64,000 bases of DNA from the NCBI GenBank assembly GCA_035578905.1, contig JAQJVL010000004.1, forward strand, positions 4,197,582 to 4,261,581, in the 5' to 3' direction. Source of the stretch: Stictocephala bisonia. Its lineage: Eukaryota > Arthropoda > Insecta > Hemiptera > Membracidae. A program made the translations under genes and the position numbers. The notes below the pieces were generated by a model. That model was given only the letters and a program-made list of their open reading frames with translations. It had not been told where the DNA came from and made no database searches. Of the stretch, positions 26,201 through 36,333 are shown piece after piece (the first letter of the stretch is position 1; the number at the start of each line of letters is the position of its first letter).

Positions 26201-27648
26201 TACTCTAACGTAATGAAATTAAAAAATTACAAATAGGAAACTACCAACTTATATTTATTAATACACTGTAACTTATTTTATAAGATAAGTCCATGAATAA
26301 ATAAAGTACCTATACAATATGTGAACATTTTATATGTTGTCCGTGGTTCAATAAACACTTGAGATCTGTTGGGGTTCTTCTATACCACAGATATAAACTA
26401 TGGTTTATGACAATTGAGATATATATGTAAGCCTTTATCAACTGTCTCTCATGCTAATAGAAGTATCCGTTGCTACAATAACGTGTAAATTTAGTAAGTT
26501 GTACATTCACGCATTCGTACAACAGACTTTCATGTTCATTTATCAGTGAATAAAAATGCAGAAAACAGTGAAAGGGAGTTTGGGATATGCATGCATTTTA
26601 ACAGTCAGCGTTGTTTTTAGAAACCAGAGCTTTCATTTAATCATGACATAAAATATCAGAAAATGCATATTCAATTCAAATGTATTTGGTTAAGATTTAT
26701 GATTTTGGCTTGAGTGCAGTTTTTAATTTAGTTTTGTTCACTCAGAATCTTAGTTTAAGCATTGATTTTATATACAAATAGATTTCTCATCCAATTTTAA
26801 ATTTTGAGTCTCAAAGTATAATTTGATTGTGGTTCATTGTTGAGTGCTAGTGTAGTTCCATGTAAATGTAATGCAGTTTAAATCACTGTGGTTGCGGGCC
26901 ACACAAACTAACAACATTACAGGCAAAAATATTCCCATTATATGGAATATCTATTGTTGGTGTTTATAATCAAGGGTTTAAGTAACCAAGTACGACACAA
27001 GATTCCACTGTAAGATTATGTAAGAAATCATTTTGTTCCTTGAGAGTTAATGTTGCAGTCAAGTTAAAATTTGAACACTATCCATATTTTATATTCTCTG
27101 TTATTTGAAGTTACAATTTTACTAAGCAATTTGGCAAAATAATCTGTCAAAAAATTATATTAGTGAACTGTTTGGCATGGGTTATTTGTGTGATGCATGA
27201 CTGGCATGCCTTGCTCAGATCACCTTTTAGTTATTTCAGTTGTATCAAAACAGTATAGTACAGAGCAATGTAACAGTTAATATTATTCTTGCTTTGGAAT
27301 TATTAGCTAATTTGATACATGCCAAAAAATACCATCACGTACTTTAGCAAGGCATTAAAAATTGTCTTGTAAACTGTTATATTGCTTTTGCTTCAAGTTA
27401 AAATATATGAACATAATGTATTCTTGTACTTTACATAAAAACTGCCGTGATAACTTGTGAATGTGCTTGATGCATGTCATCTGTAAAATTATTTTCAACG
27501 TTGGATATTCAGACAATGCCATCTAAATGGTTTACATATTTGAACATTAATTTAATATAAATTTATATTCAAACATAAAAATCATGTTTATGACATTGAT
27601 TGCATAATAATGTGTTTAATTTTGTATTTTTAATGTTTTCTGTTATAG
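23295..27648. other. AT-rich intronic stretch
   Basis: No coding exon or mobile-element terminus stands out. A mildly GC-richer patch at 23530-23650 has no open frame worth calling. The right end is the intron preceding the exon at 27649. Confidence 0.5.
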
Positions 27649-27814
27649 AAGTCAACCGGAAGTTCAACAGTCTAGTTCGTATTCAGTTGACATATCATAT
27701 CATCCGTCAAACGGCCACATTGACAGCCTTTCTCCTAACTCTACTGCTCATTTGCCTGATAATCCAACTGGGACGTTAGTTGCACGCACACAAAAACATC
27801 AAACCACTCAACAA
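27649..27814 (+). CDS. p120ctn: Delta-catenin/p120-like gene, exon A
   Basis: Acceptor TGTTATAG|A and donor CAA|GTAAGT bound a 166-nt exon. One leading base completes a codon, then 55 codons follow, beginning SQPEVQQSSSYSVDISYHPS and ending ARTQKHQTTQQ, finishing in phase 0. The Ser/Asn/Pro-rich composition and the run into the next exon (TTQQ-VTTVTKVVREV) resemble the region of vertebrate p120-catenin and ARVCF where a TRRTETTVKKVVKTV-type motif precedes the MGPDG block. p120-family proteins bind the juxtamembrane tail of classical cadherins and stabilise them at adherens junctions. This part lies in the regulatory N-terminus before the armadillo repeats. The family call is from motif memory, not a search. 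Confidence 0.7.
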
Positions 27815-28797
27815 GTAAGTAATCTTTTAACCTTTTAGGGAGTAATGATGTCTTGGAACGTCATGAAATCACTAGCCTAGATGGGTAATATTTTGAGTAC
27901 AAAAATGACGTTATAGAGTAAAAAATTTAAACACTAATTTTTGTCTGCATTTTAACCACTTTTATTATAAGGTACTAAAAATGTCACAATTTTTAAATCA
28001 ACTAAAAAAAAGCAATTTACTAACAATTCAAAATGTTTTGTTTGTATATTGTTGTATATTGTATGAAATATTTGAAAACAGAGATATACACATAATGCTG
28101 CATTGCTCACGATGTGTCTTTTAGCCATTTAGCGTTTATTGTAAAGTTGTAGCCTACTTCTGAGGTTTCTTCTATTGACCATGAAGATTATATAAAGGGC
28201 GGTAGTTCTAAAGCAATAAAAATTTGTTTAGTAAAAAACTTACTTATGACATTTCAGAACGTTCTACTCCTATGAGCCTATATCAGACATGACATTCCGT
28301 AACGTTATTACTCCTTATATACATTTATTCCATACTCCTGAAAGGGTTAACAACTGTCCTTTATTATAAGGAAAACTAGGATTTATGTAATCTAATTATT
28401 TTTGCTGTGTTATAATAAAGGATTGTTGTACACTGCACCCTGCACCCAGACCTAAGCTTGCTTCGCTAACAGGTGTTCAGGCACCATACCATCCTTGGAC
28501 TTTTTAATAATCATGAGCCCCACAATGTTTTTGATTCTTTTTTATTTCTAAAATAATTGACTAACAACCATAACTTTCAACCTGAATTGTCTATGACATT
28601 GCTTGATTATAACAAACACTTTTTTTACTTTTCTGGTCTTAACAGCCAGATAATAAAGTACAAGAAAACCTAGAATCTTTGGTACACCCAAGATTAATAT
28701 TCTGTACTATAAATTGAATTAATTCCAACTAATTAAATTTGTTGTTTTTGTGTGTCTAGAAAATTGTAAATAAATCGTTGTGTAAATTTGGTATATA
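27815..28797. other. Intron, AT-rich
   Basis: Intronic DNA from the donor at 27815 to the mariner insertion. Nothing recognisable. Confidence 0.55.
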
Positions 28798-28799
28798 TA

Positions 28800-30100
28800 C
28801 GAGGTGCGACTAGAAAAAAACCGGACTAGTACTGGTGAAACAATAAAACGAATGCAATAAGGCTGAAAGTCGCGTGGCCTGTCACGTGACTCTCGCTCCG
28901 CCTACTGCTCGAGTTTCATCTGCCTCCTGCACTCAGTCTGCCCGTGGCGTCTGTTTTAATTAGTTGACATTTTGTCTGTGCGTCGGAAAATGTTGAGTGT
29001 ACAGAAAGAACAGTGTGTTAACATCAAATTTTGTTTCAAACTAGGAAAATCTGCAAGTGAAACGTTTGTAATGTTACAACAAGTGTACGGCGATGATTGT
29101 TTATCGCGAACACAAGTGTTTGAGTGGTTTAAACGATTTAAAGATGGCCGCGAAGACACCAGTGATGACACTCGCACTGGCAGACCATTGTCAGCAAAAA
29201 CTGTTGCAAACATTGAAAAAATCGGTTCGACAAGATCGCCGTTTAACAATCAGAGCAGTGTCTGAGTTAACAGGAGTTGACAAGGAAAGTGTTAGGCAGA
29301 TTCTTCATGAAAGTTTCAACATGAACAAATTGTGTTCAAAAATGGTTCCAAAGTGTCTCACAATTGAACAGAAGGAACGCCGAAGAATGATTTGTTCTGA
29401 CATCCTGGAAAACATTGAAAGTGATCCCACCTTCTTACAAAATGTTATTACTTGCGATGAATCGTGGTTTTTTTACTTACGATCCCGAAACTAAACGCCA
29501 ATCGATGCATTGGAAAACTCCTGGTTCTCCACGACAAAAAAAGCACGAATGTCAAAATCGAAATTCAAGGCAATGATGATTGTTTTTTTTGACATCAAAG
29601 GGATTGTGCACATTGATTGGGTACCAGAGGGACAAACAGTGAATCAGCATTACTACATTAGCGTCCTGGCTACCCTACGTGAGCGAGTACGGAGAAAACG
29701 GAACGATTTGTGGAGAAAAAGTCATAGATCCTTCACCAAGACAATGCCCCAGCTCACAGTGCGTTGTCAGTGAAGACGTTTTTGGCAAAACACAACATTC
29801 CCATCTTAGATCATCCACCCAACTCACCTGATTTGGCCCCCTGTGACTTTTTTCTTTTCCCTAAAGTCAAGTCAGCTTTGAAAGGAACTAGATTTGAGAC
29901 TGTTGAAGCAGTAAAAGAAAAAGCGACGGAAGTAATGTATGGACTTACCGAAAATGATCTGCAGCATTGCTATGAACAGTGGAAAATTTGTATGGAGCGG
30001 TGTAGAGACCGAGGAGGAGAGTACATTGAAGGAGATAACATGAAATTGTAAATAAATGTTTTTTCCAGCATCAGTCGGGTGTTTTTCTAGCCGCACCTCG
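28800..30100 (+). mobile_element. Mariner transposon, end to end
   Basis: 1301 bp with inverted termini: left CGAGGTGCGACTAGAAAAA, right end reverse-complement CGAGGTGCGGCTAGAAAAA. It is flanked by TA on both sides (28798-28799 and 30101-30102), the target dinucleotide duplicated by Tc1/mariner elements. The length is that of a complete mariner. It lies in the intron between exon A and the exon at 34275, in the same orientation as the host gene. Confidence 0.95.
28990..30051 (+). pseudogene. Mariner D,D34D transposase, frameshifted
   Basis: The first ATG of the frame is at 28990. In order one finds the N-terminal helix-turn-helix (KEQCVNIKFCFKLGKSASET), WFKRFKDGRED, the second HTH (DRRLTIRAVSELTGVDKESV), the first catalytic Asp in ITCDESWFF, the second in HQDNAPAHS, and the third in SPDLAPCDFFLFPK, 34 residues after the second. 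The C-terminus is GGEYIEGDNMKL. The reading frame changes about four times: at the A-run near 29215, the T-run near 29468, the A-run near 29538, and near 29725. Most lie in homopolymers, typical of decay or of assembly indels. All catalytic residues survive in the pieces. Confidence 0.93.
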
Positions 30101-30102
30101 TA

Positions 30103-31019
30103 TGTTATGATATTGTTATTATTACCAAACAGTGTATTTTCGGGACGTCTACCTGTCGGGAAAAGTAGAGGTCTGAAATAAATTTTGTAAAGTAGGGAAT
30201 ACGTGGGGAAAAGTCTGGAATTACATAAAATACGTCAGGAAAATAAGAAGTATTACTCGATAGTGTTATTCTAGTCTCATTATTTTTAGTTCATTTACAT
30301 AATTTTACTGATATGTACTGATTTAACGCTGTAACTCTTTAAATTAATGACACAAACTATTCAATGCATTGGCATCAGCGTTATTCAATATTTTAAGTAA
30401 GTACAAAAAACGCTTCCTTATTTTGTCATTTTAAATTAATTATTACTGATAATGATTACTTCTGTTTATTGTAGATTGTTTTACCCTCTTTTGAATTAGT
30501 ACATATTAATACACCATATTGTTTTACATTTTATTCATAGCTTTCTTGATTGACATTTTATTACTAAACAAGGTTTTAAGATTTTTGCTATAAATGATCT
30601 TTTTCAGTTCTTATACTAAACTTAACTTTAATGCTGTTAAATATTAGTTCTCAATGAAATTATTGATTTTTTTATTGCACTGAGACAACTGCTAATAAAG
30701 TTGCTTTTAACTTAAATATTTTCAATGGAATTTTTATTTTCCTGATATAAAATATGTTATTGTAAAAGTCGTTTTAATTTGCAGTTACAAGATAGTTTTG
30801 TTACTATCACAATTGTCTAACTTGCATGCTTAATGTCTTTGAAATTTTTACAGGTAGTTATCCTTATACTTTTAGTCTTAAATTTAATCAACAAGTTGGG
30901 AAAGAGTCAGGAATTTCATATGGGGTATATAGTAGACACTCAGAATTTGCTATAACACAAAAATGGTGTTAAAAAATAGGAAAAATTGCTTGTTTGACTC
31001 GAACTTTATTCTTATTTTC
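30103..31019. other. Intron, AT-rich
   Basis: Nothing recognisable between the mariner and the Penelope-like fragment. Confidence 0.5.
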
Positions 31020-31095
31020 TCTTTTATTCTACTTCTAATTTCATGAATGATTAATGCCTTGTATCCATTTGCAATAGCTATTGATTTTATTACAT

Positions 31096-31282
31096 TTATT
31101 TCCGTTTTCTGTCTGCATTACTAAATGGTATTGAATACGCCCTATACAACATACTTCTGAAGCTAGCCGTTTTGTGAGATTGGGGATGGACAGAACTGTT
31201 ATTTATTGTACAATTGGTTTGAGTAGGTTTCCTGAAAATTCTATATGAAAGTTTGTTACAATCACAAATTATCTTTGTTATA
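31096..31282 (-). pseudogene. Penelope-like RT fragment (downstream of RT core)
   Basis: The minus-strand translation contains LSYRIFRKPTQTNCTINNSS and HKTASFRSMLYRAYSIPFSN, almost the same as residues 126-170 of the intact frame at 62792-63991. It is the 3' piece of the PLE interrupted by a non-LTR insertion at about 31283. Confidence 0.85.
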
Positions 31283-32697
31283 ACCACGACATAGATTGGC
31301 AGTAACAAGTAATTTGTTCACTTTGAATTGTGTAAAATTTTACAATAAATTGCCTCAATCAGTTCAAAATTTATCTCAAAATCAATTCAAATCTAAAATA
31401 AACAATTGGCTTGTCAATAATCCCTTTTATAGCATTAGTGAATTTTTTGATAAAAAAATAGATATACAGGGTGTCTTAAAAGTCCCACCCCCCCTATTAA
31501 CTTTCTTATGAATACAGATAAAGTGATTTACTTCTGGGAATGTTTATATGACCAGCTAAGGAGTTTTTTTATGTATGCAAATTTTTTACACCCCCTCTCA
31601 AAAGGGGGTAGTTTGGGGGTAAGTCAAAATTTTTAAATAGGAACCCCTATCAAATGACACAACATTTTAAAGGTAATATTAAAAGAAGAAGAATGGTGGA
31701 AACTAGAGGTCTCTAACATTAGTCTATCAAATTTGGTGGCAGTTTAAAGTTGGAATCATTTCATAAAACCCCCGCAGCTTATGTTACATTTAAAATTGTT
31801 GTAAGCAGACAAAACATTCACCCACCAGTTAGTTTTGAGAACTGATGACACCTAATCGTAAAACAAGTTATTACAAGAATCAACAAACACCAAAAACCAC
31901 AAATAACATAGCATTTATTTGGTTTTGGTTTGTCTGACCAAAGTCCAGTAGGGTAACCTGGGACTTTGGTCAACTAAAAACCAAAACCAAATAAATGCTA
32001 TGTTATGTGGTTTTTGGTGTTTTTTGATTCTTGTAATAACTTGTTTTACGATAAGGTGTCATCAGTTCTCAAAACTAACTGGCGGGTGAATGTTTTGTCT
32101 GCCTTACAACAATTTTAAATGTAACATAAGCTGCGGGGGTTTTATGAAATAATTCCAACTTTAAACTGCCACCAAATTTGATAGAGTAATGTTAGAGACC
32201 TCTAGTTTCCACCATTATTCTTCTTTTAATATTACCTTTAAAATGATGTGTCATTTGATAGGGGTTCCTATTTAAAATTTTTGACTTACCCCCAAACTAC
32301 CCCCTTTTGAGAGGGGGTGTAAAAAATTTGCATACATAAAAAAACTCCTTAGTTGGTCATATAAATATTCCCAGAAGAAAATAATTTTATCTGTATTCAT
32401 AAGAAAGTTAATAGGGGGGGGGGTGGGACTTTTAAGACACCCTGTATTTTAGAGTGACTGGTTTTCAGTGCACTTCTAGTATAGTGGAAAATCAATTTAC
32501 ACATTGAATCTATGTACTGTGGGTAACAAGTATTTTGTAATAAGATACCCTAATGTTATTAATATTGTTTTTTAGATTTAATTTATTCTGCAGTACTTAA
32601 GTGTTTTAGTTTTTATTGTATTTATGGTACTGTTGTACTTGACGTGGCCTATTTCATGTATGTACATTGATTAATGGCAATAAATTTGATTTTATTT
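31283..32697 (+). mobile_element. 3' end of a non-LTR retrotransposon, inserted in the PLE
   Basis: The plus-strand frame at about 31296-31460 encodes VKFYNKLPQSVQNLSQNQFK then NPFYSISEFF, the standard extreme C-terminus of Jockey/CR1-type ORF2 proteins. After the MITE the 3' UTR resumes (32447-32697) and ends GGCAATAAATTTGATTTTAT followed by TTGATTTA, a simple-repeat tail. It interrupts the PLE between positions corresponding to about 63632 and 63641 of the other copy. The insertion is heavily 5'-truncated, in the same orientation as the host gene. Confidence 0.8.
31467..32444. mobile_element. 978-bp palindromic MITE with TA target
   Basis: The tips are CAGGGTGTCTTAAAAGTCCC and its inverse, flanked by TA at 31465-31466 and 32445-32446. 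Each half is about 480 bp and the two halves are nearly perfect inverted copies meeting in a short spacer around 31947-31958. It has no coding capacity. Sequence along the arms matches 52080-52266, 54596-54828 and 55553-55640, the 5' region of a decayed transposon with a transposase relic at 51270-51980, so it looks like an inverted duplication of that element's 5' end. Confidence 0.93.
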
Positions 32698-33990
32698 GAT
32701 TTAGATCCAAAAAGTTGATTTCATTCATAGATTCAAGTTCACTGGTAAATCTAAGCTTCTGGTGGTGACAATGAAGTTCATTTAACAAATTATTTCAGTC
32801 ATTACATGATTTCTCGTTAAATAAAACCAGAATATCATCGACATAATGGGTGTAAAATTTGATACCATGTTCCTTTTTTAATTTATCTAAAATGGAGTCT
32901 TCATGATGCTATAAATAAACTTCTGACAAAATGGCTGACAGTGGACTACCCGTAGCTAAACCATCGTTTTACAAGTAAAATTTGTTATTCTATAAGTTTT
33001 TTCTTAACTAAGTTAATCACTTTATCAACTGGGATTTTAGTATACAGATTGCATATGTCAAATGAGACTAACCTAGTCTTATTACACAGTTTTACATGAT
33101 TGACCTTATCGACAAAGTCAGTACTCTTCTTAATAGTATATTTATTTTCAAGGTTCAAAGCAGATGTTAAAGTATTGGACAATATCTTTGATACGTTGTA
33201 AGTAGGCGCAGATTTGAAAGTTAGGTACATTAAATTTGTGAATTTTTGGAATACCATTCACTGTGGGTGCCTTAGGATTATTCATGACAGCTCTAAAACG
33301 AACATTATCAGTAATAACTTGAGTACAAGACTAAACAATTTTGTTAATCTCATCATGATATTTATTGGTAGGATCACATTTTAGTTCTTGGAATTAATTT
33401 TCCTTGATAAAATCTTCGGTTTTACTAATATAATCGTCTTTTTTTAAGAAATATAATTGCGTTGCTCTTATCCGCTTTAACTGCAACTAGATCCTCGTCC
33501 TGTAAATTCTGTTTTACATCTAAACAAACTTTATAATCTAGAACCTGTTTCAAATCATTAGTTTGGACCTTTATTGTTTTGCATATTTTATTTACGTCAT
33601 ATCTAATTTCGTTTCTATTACAATCTTTTAACTGAGATTACACTACATTCAATGTTGGTGGCTAAAATATCAGATTGTTTGTTGTGATTTTTTATGAAAT
33701 TATGTTTCGGTCCATAACGTAATACATCATTTTCAGATTTACTAAACTAAACACTAGTCATATTAATTACTCTTTCATGAAAAACGTGACTTTCATCATT
33801 AACTAAATGATATCGTTTAGCAAAGACCAAGAACTATTCCCATATTCCTTAACGAATTGCGTACTAATTCATAACACTCAAATGTCAGTTTGTCTTTTTT
33901 GCGATACAAATCTTTAAGTGAGTTATTTATAAATAGTTTTTCAGCTTGTTGTTTTGTTTTCCTACCTGCTATAGTATTTCACTTAATTTT
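32698..33990 (-). pseudogene. Penelope-like RT fragment (RT N-terminal half and core)
   Basis: Minus-strand frames, repeatedly broken, give the RT palm region (YVDDILVL counterpart at about 32830-32850), a degenerate motif B region near 32920-32970 (GLATGSPLSAILSE-like), and upstream LVSFDICNLYTKIPVDKVI and NVSKILSNTLTSAL. It has decayed considerably more than the copy at the window's right end. Homology to that copy, not an open frame, is the evidence. Confidence 0.75.
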
Positions 33991-34274
33991 CACATATACG
34001 TATTTAGGTATTAAGTCATGCTGCAAACAATGCTTATTAAAGTAAATATCGATAAGAGTAGTATGAACTTTAATTCTAACATTCCTGTAAATCAATAACG
34101 AATGTTAAATTTTTTGTAGCACACTGTGAGTTTGTTGTTAAACAATTACTAGAAATAAATCAAACTAATTATTCCTTTGTATGAGCTTAAAACAACGTTA
34201 TTATTGTTATTGTTGCTTATAATAATAATTGTAGATTATGTTGTGTGCTACTTTATTGGTTTGAATGTCTGCAG

Positions 34275-34422
34275 GTAACAACAGTGACTAAGGTGGTGCG
34301 TGAAGTGCATCACATGGGCCCTGAGGGCCAGCCAGTGCCTGTGGACTATGTGGGGCTGCCGTACACGGCAGTGGCCCCTGCCACCTCCCCCCACCCTCAC
34401 AACATGGCGGCTCCTGACTCAG
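34275..34422 (+). CDS. p120ctn: Delta-catenin/p120-like gene, exon with MGPEG motif
   Basis: Acceptor CTGCAG|GTA and donor CAG|GTACAC bound 148 nt: 49 codons plus one base, starting in phase 0 and ending in phase 1. It reads VTTVTKVVREVHHMGPEGQP and continues VPVDYVGLPYTAV to HNMAAPDS. The TVTKVV(R/K)xV...MGP(D/E)GxPV block is the most family-specific piece in the window; p120-catenin and ARVCF have KKVVKTV...MGPDGLPV or LGPDGLPL at the corresponding place. The exon is strikingly GC-rich relative to its introns. The frame stays open past the donor to 34673, but that extension is intron and piggyBac terminus, not protein. Confidence 0.75.
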
Positions 34423-34614
34423 GTACACCCATGTCTTCTTACTACTTTTATATATATATACTTGGCTTCACCCTCCCCAATTTTTGGGGTAAGTTGCGCC
34501 AGCAGTCAAAAAGCACTCTTGAGTTATTGTTTGCCAATGGTAAATATGCCTCCTTCATAATTTTTGAAATACGAGTTACTGAAACTGTCAACACTCCTAG
34601 TGCTAGACAGTTAA

Positions 34615-35758
34615 CACGTTCGCTGCGGCAAACGCCATTTGGCGTTCAGCAGTGCCACGGCATATGCGGCTGACGCCATTTGGCGTTCTCAGTTGGCATT
34701 GAACGCTCCCCACTCCTCGCCATATCATGACATCATCGATCATTCTAATCTCTTTAGTGAATAGCCACGTGTTTGTTTAGATGTTAGAGAACGTGGATGT
34801 GTATGCCGTTTCTAATTACTGTTCTTAATAAATGTGTTAGAAGTTGCTAAATATGGCAGGTTTTGAGCCCCGTGATCCCAATAGATTAACTGTTAGTGAA
34901 ATTTATAGATTTAATGATAGTGATTCTGAATCAGAGGCATATAGTAGTGGTGTCAGTTTTCGTCCAACTGATGACAGTGAATCAGATACAGAGTCTGAAA
35001 ACACAGTTGACATTACTAGTAGTGATGTAAACAGTCAGCTTACGTCAGTGTGTTCATCTCCTCAACCCAGTACTAGCCAAGCAAGTCTCAACCACAAACT
35101 TCAAGATAAGAAAAAGAAAACTGATGTTCCACAACTAAATTGGGATGATACCCCCCTAATGAAGACATTTTTATTTAATCAGCCAACTGGATTGCGTGTG
35201 GGTATACCGGCCAATAACACTCCATTGGATTATTTTAATTTAATTATAGACGAGCCTTTTCTTCAGGGAATAATAAATGAAACCAATGCAAATGCTGAAT
35301 AAATATTTTTGTCAGCAGGTTTCAGTGAAAGATCTCGTATTTCATCATGGAAAGATCTTACACTGACAGAATTTAAAACTTTTCTAGGACTTTTATTTCA
35401 TACTGGCCATGTACATAGTGTAATTAGTGTTTTTATAGTGTTTTTGGGCCACCATACTGACAAGTAAAAGGTAAGGAAATAAATTTCAGTTTCCTAAAAC
35501 TTAATTTTCAACTAATGTACAGTACAAATTGCAAAAACGCCATATATATATTGCAGAAACGTATATTTCTGATTTACGATATATGTGGTAAACGCCAATT
35601 GGCGTTTTATGTAAATATGTACTTACACGCATTTGTATGTTTATAATAATGTTTTTCTACTCATTACTTATAATAATAAATGAAAACATATAAGTTTTAT
35701 GAAAATTGTTATGTCCGCATATACAATAGAACAGCTGATTCGGTCCGCAGCGAACGTG
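34615..35758 (+). mobile_element. piggyBac-type element A, deletion derivative
   Basis: TTAA flanks both ends (34611-34614 and 35759-35762). The termini are CACGTTCGCTGCGG and its inverse. Starting 16 bp from the left tip is AACGCCATTTGGCGTT (34631-34646), with a second copy, one mismatch, at 34672-34687. A single perfect AACGCCAATTGGCGTT lies at 35591-35606, 152 bp from the right tip. A transposase N-terminus follows the left end. At 1144 bp it is too short for a complete element, so most of the transposase is deleted. Confidence 0.93.
34853..35302 (+). pseudogene. piggyBac transposase, N-terminal fragment
   Basis: From ATG 34853 (MAGFEPRDPNRLTVSEI) runs a 149-residue frame. The N-terminus is acidic and Ser-rich (DSDSESEA, DDSESDTESE), as in many piggyBac transposases, followed by LNWDDTPLMKTFLFNQPTGL and DEPFLQGIINETNANAE, the start of the DDE domain region. 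A single-base shift after 35299 hides the continuation (GFSERSRISSWKDL then FKTFLGLLFHTGH) up to about 35420, after which the protein is lost. The catalytic Asp residues and C-terminal cysteine-rich domain are absent, so no activity is possible. Confidence 0.85.
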
Positions 35759-35762
35759 TTAA

Positions 35763-36159
35763 GTATATCAAAATAGTACCAGCAATAAAAAAAGTCTTGG
35801 GAATTGCATTATAAATCCAAATTCACAAGAAAAATAGGGGTTTCCATAAGAAATTTCAAAGTCGGTCACCATATTGGAAAATGGCAACTGAATGTTTTAA
35901 TTTTGACTATGTAATTGCAATAAGCATAAAAAATTAAATAAAGTTCACAATTCAAATTTTGCTGGAAAATGAACACTTTCTGGTATCCCAATGTTAGCCC
36001 CCCTGAGTTGATCACCTTTTATAGTACTGTATCACTAAACACGTTACTATCTCAGTATTAATAGAATAGTAAATAAGTCTGAAAAATTCAAAATACAAAA
36101 AATATGTTATTTAATATTTTCAATAATTTGTATTTAATCAGTCGCTTTATTTGATGTAG
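35763..36159. other. Intron
   Basis: AT-rich intronic DNA ending in the acceptor TTTGATGTAG|GT. Nothing else recognised. Confidence 0.6.
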
Positions 36160-36333
36160 GTCGACATTATACTGATCAGTACCGGCCTACATACCAAGAT
36201 TACGACCACTACCCTTACCCAAACCAGGTGTATCCAGGAAGCTATCCTGCCTACGGCCAACAGGACTACAGTGAACGGCCTACTACACCTCCTAGCCCCA
36301 GTGAACCAAGCGACTCTCCCACACCCCAGCATG
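36160..36333 (+). CDS. p120ctn: Delta-catenin/p120-like gene, Tyr/Pro-rich exon
   Basis: Acceptor GATGTAG|GT and donor CATG|GTAAAC. The 174 nt consist of two bases completing a codon, 57 codons and one base: phase 1 in, phase 1 out. It reads RHYTDQYRPTYQDYDHYPYP then NQVYPGSYPAYGQQDYSERP and a Pro/Ser tail to TPQH. Tyr-dense low-complexity sequence just before the armadillo repeats is a feature of p120-family proteins (vertebrate p120 has several tyrosines here that are Src-family targets). Regulation by tyrosine phosphorylation is therefore plausible but inferred. Being a multiple of three with equal phases, the exon can be skipped without shifting the frame. Confidence 0.75.

Larger units (their letters stand above)
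31020..34050 (-). mobile_element. Penelope-like element, degenerate, split by later insertions
   Basis: Two pieces on the minus strand (about 31020-31282 and 32698-34050) match, in order and orientation, the PLE at 62640-64000: the right piece begins TAGATCCAAAAAGTTGATTT, the counterpart of TAGATCCAAAAAGTTAATTT at 63641, and the left piece corresponds to about 63390-63640. The right piece also extends upstream of what the window shows of that copy, including LVSFDICNLYTKIP, an RT motif A-type sequence (33061-33120). Stops and shifts are frequent. The gap is filled by a non-LTR 3' end and a MITE. Confidence 0.85.

Noticed and set aside
34423..34673. Continuation of the exon frame to a stop at 34673
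   Set aside because: The donor CAG|GTACAC at 34423 and phase agreement with the exon at 36160 show this is intron. It also runs into the piggyBac terminus.
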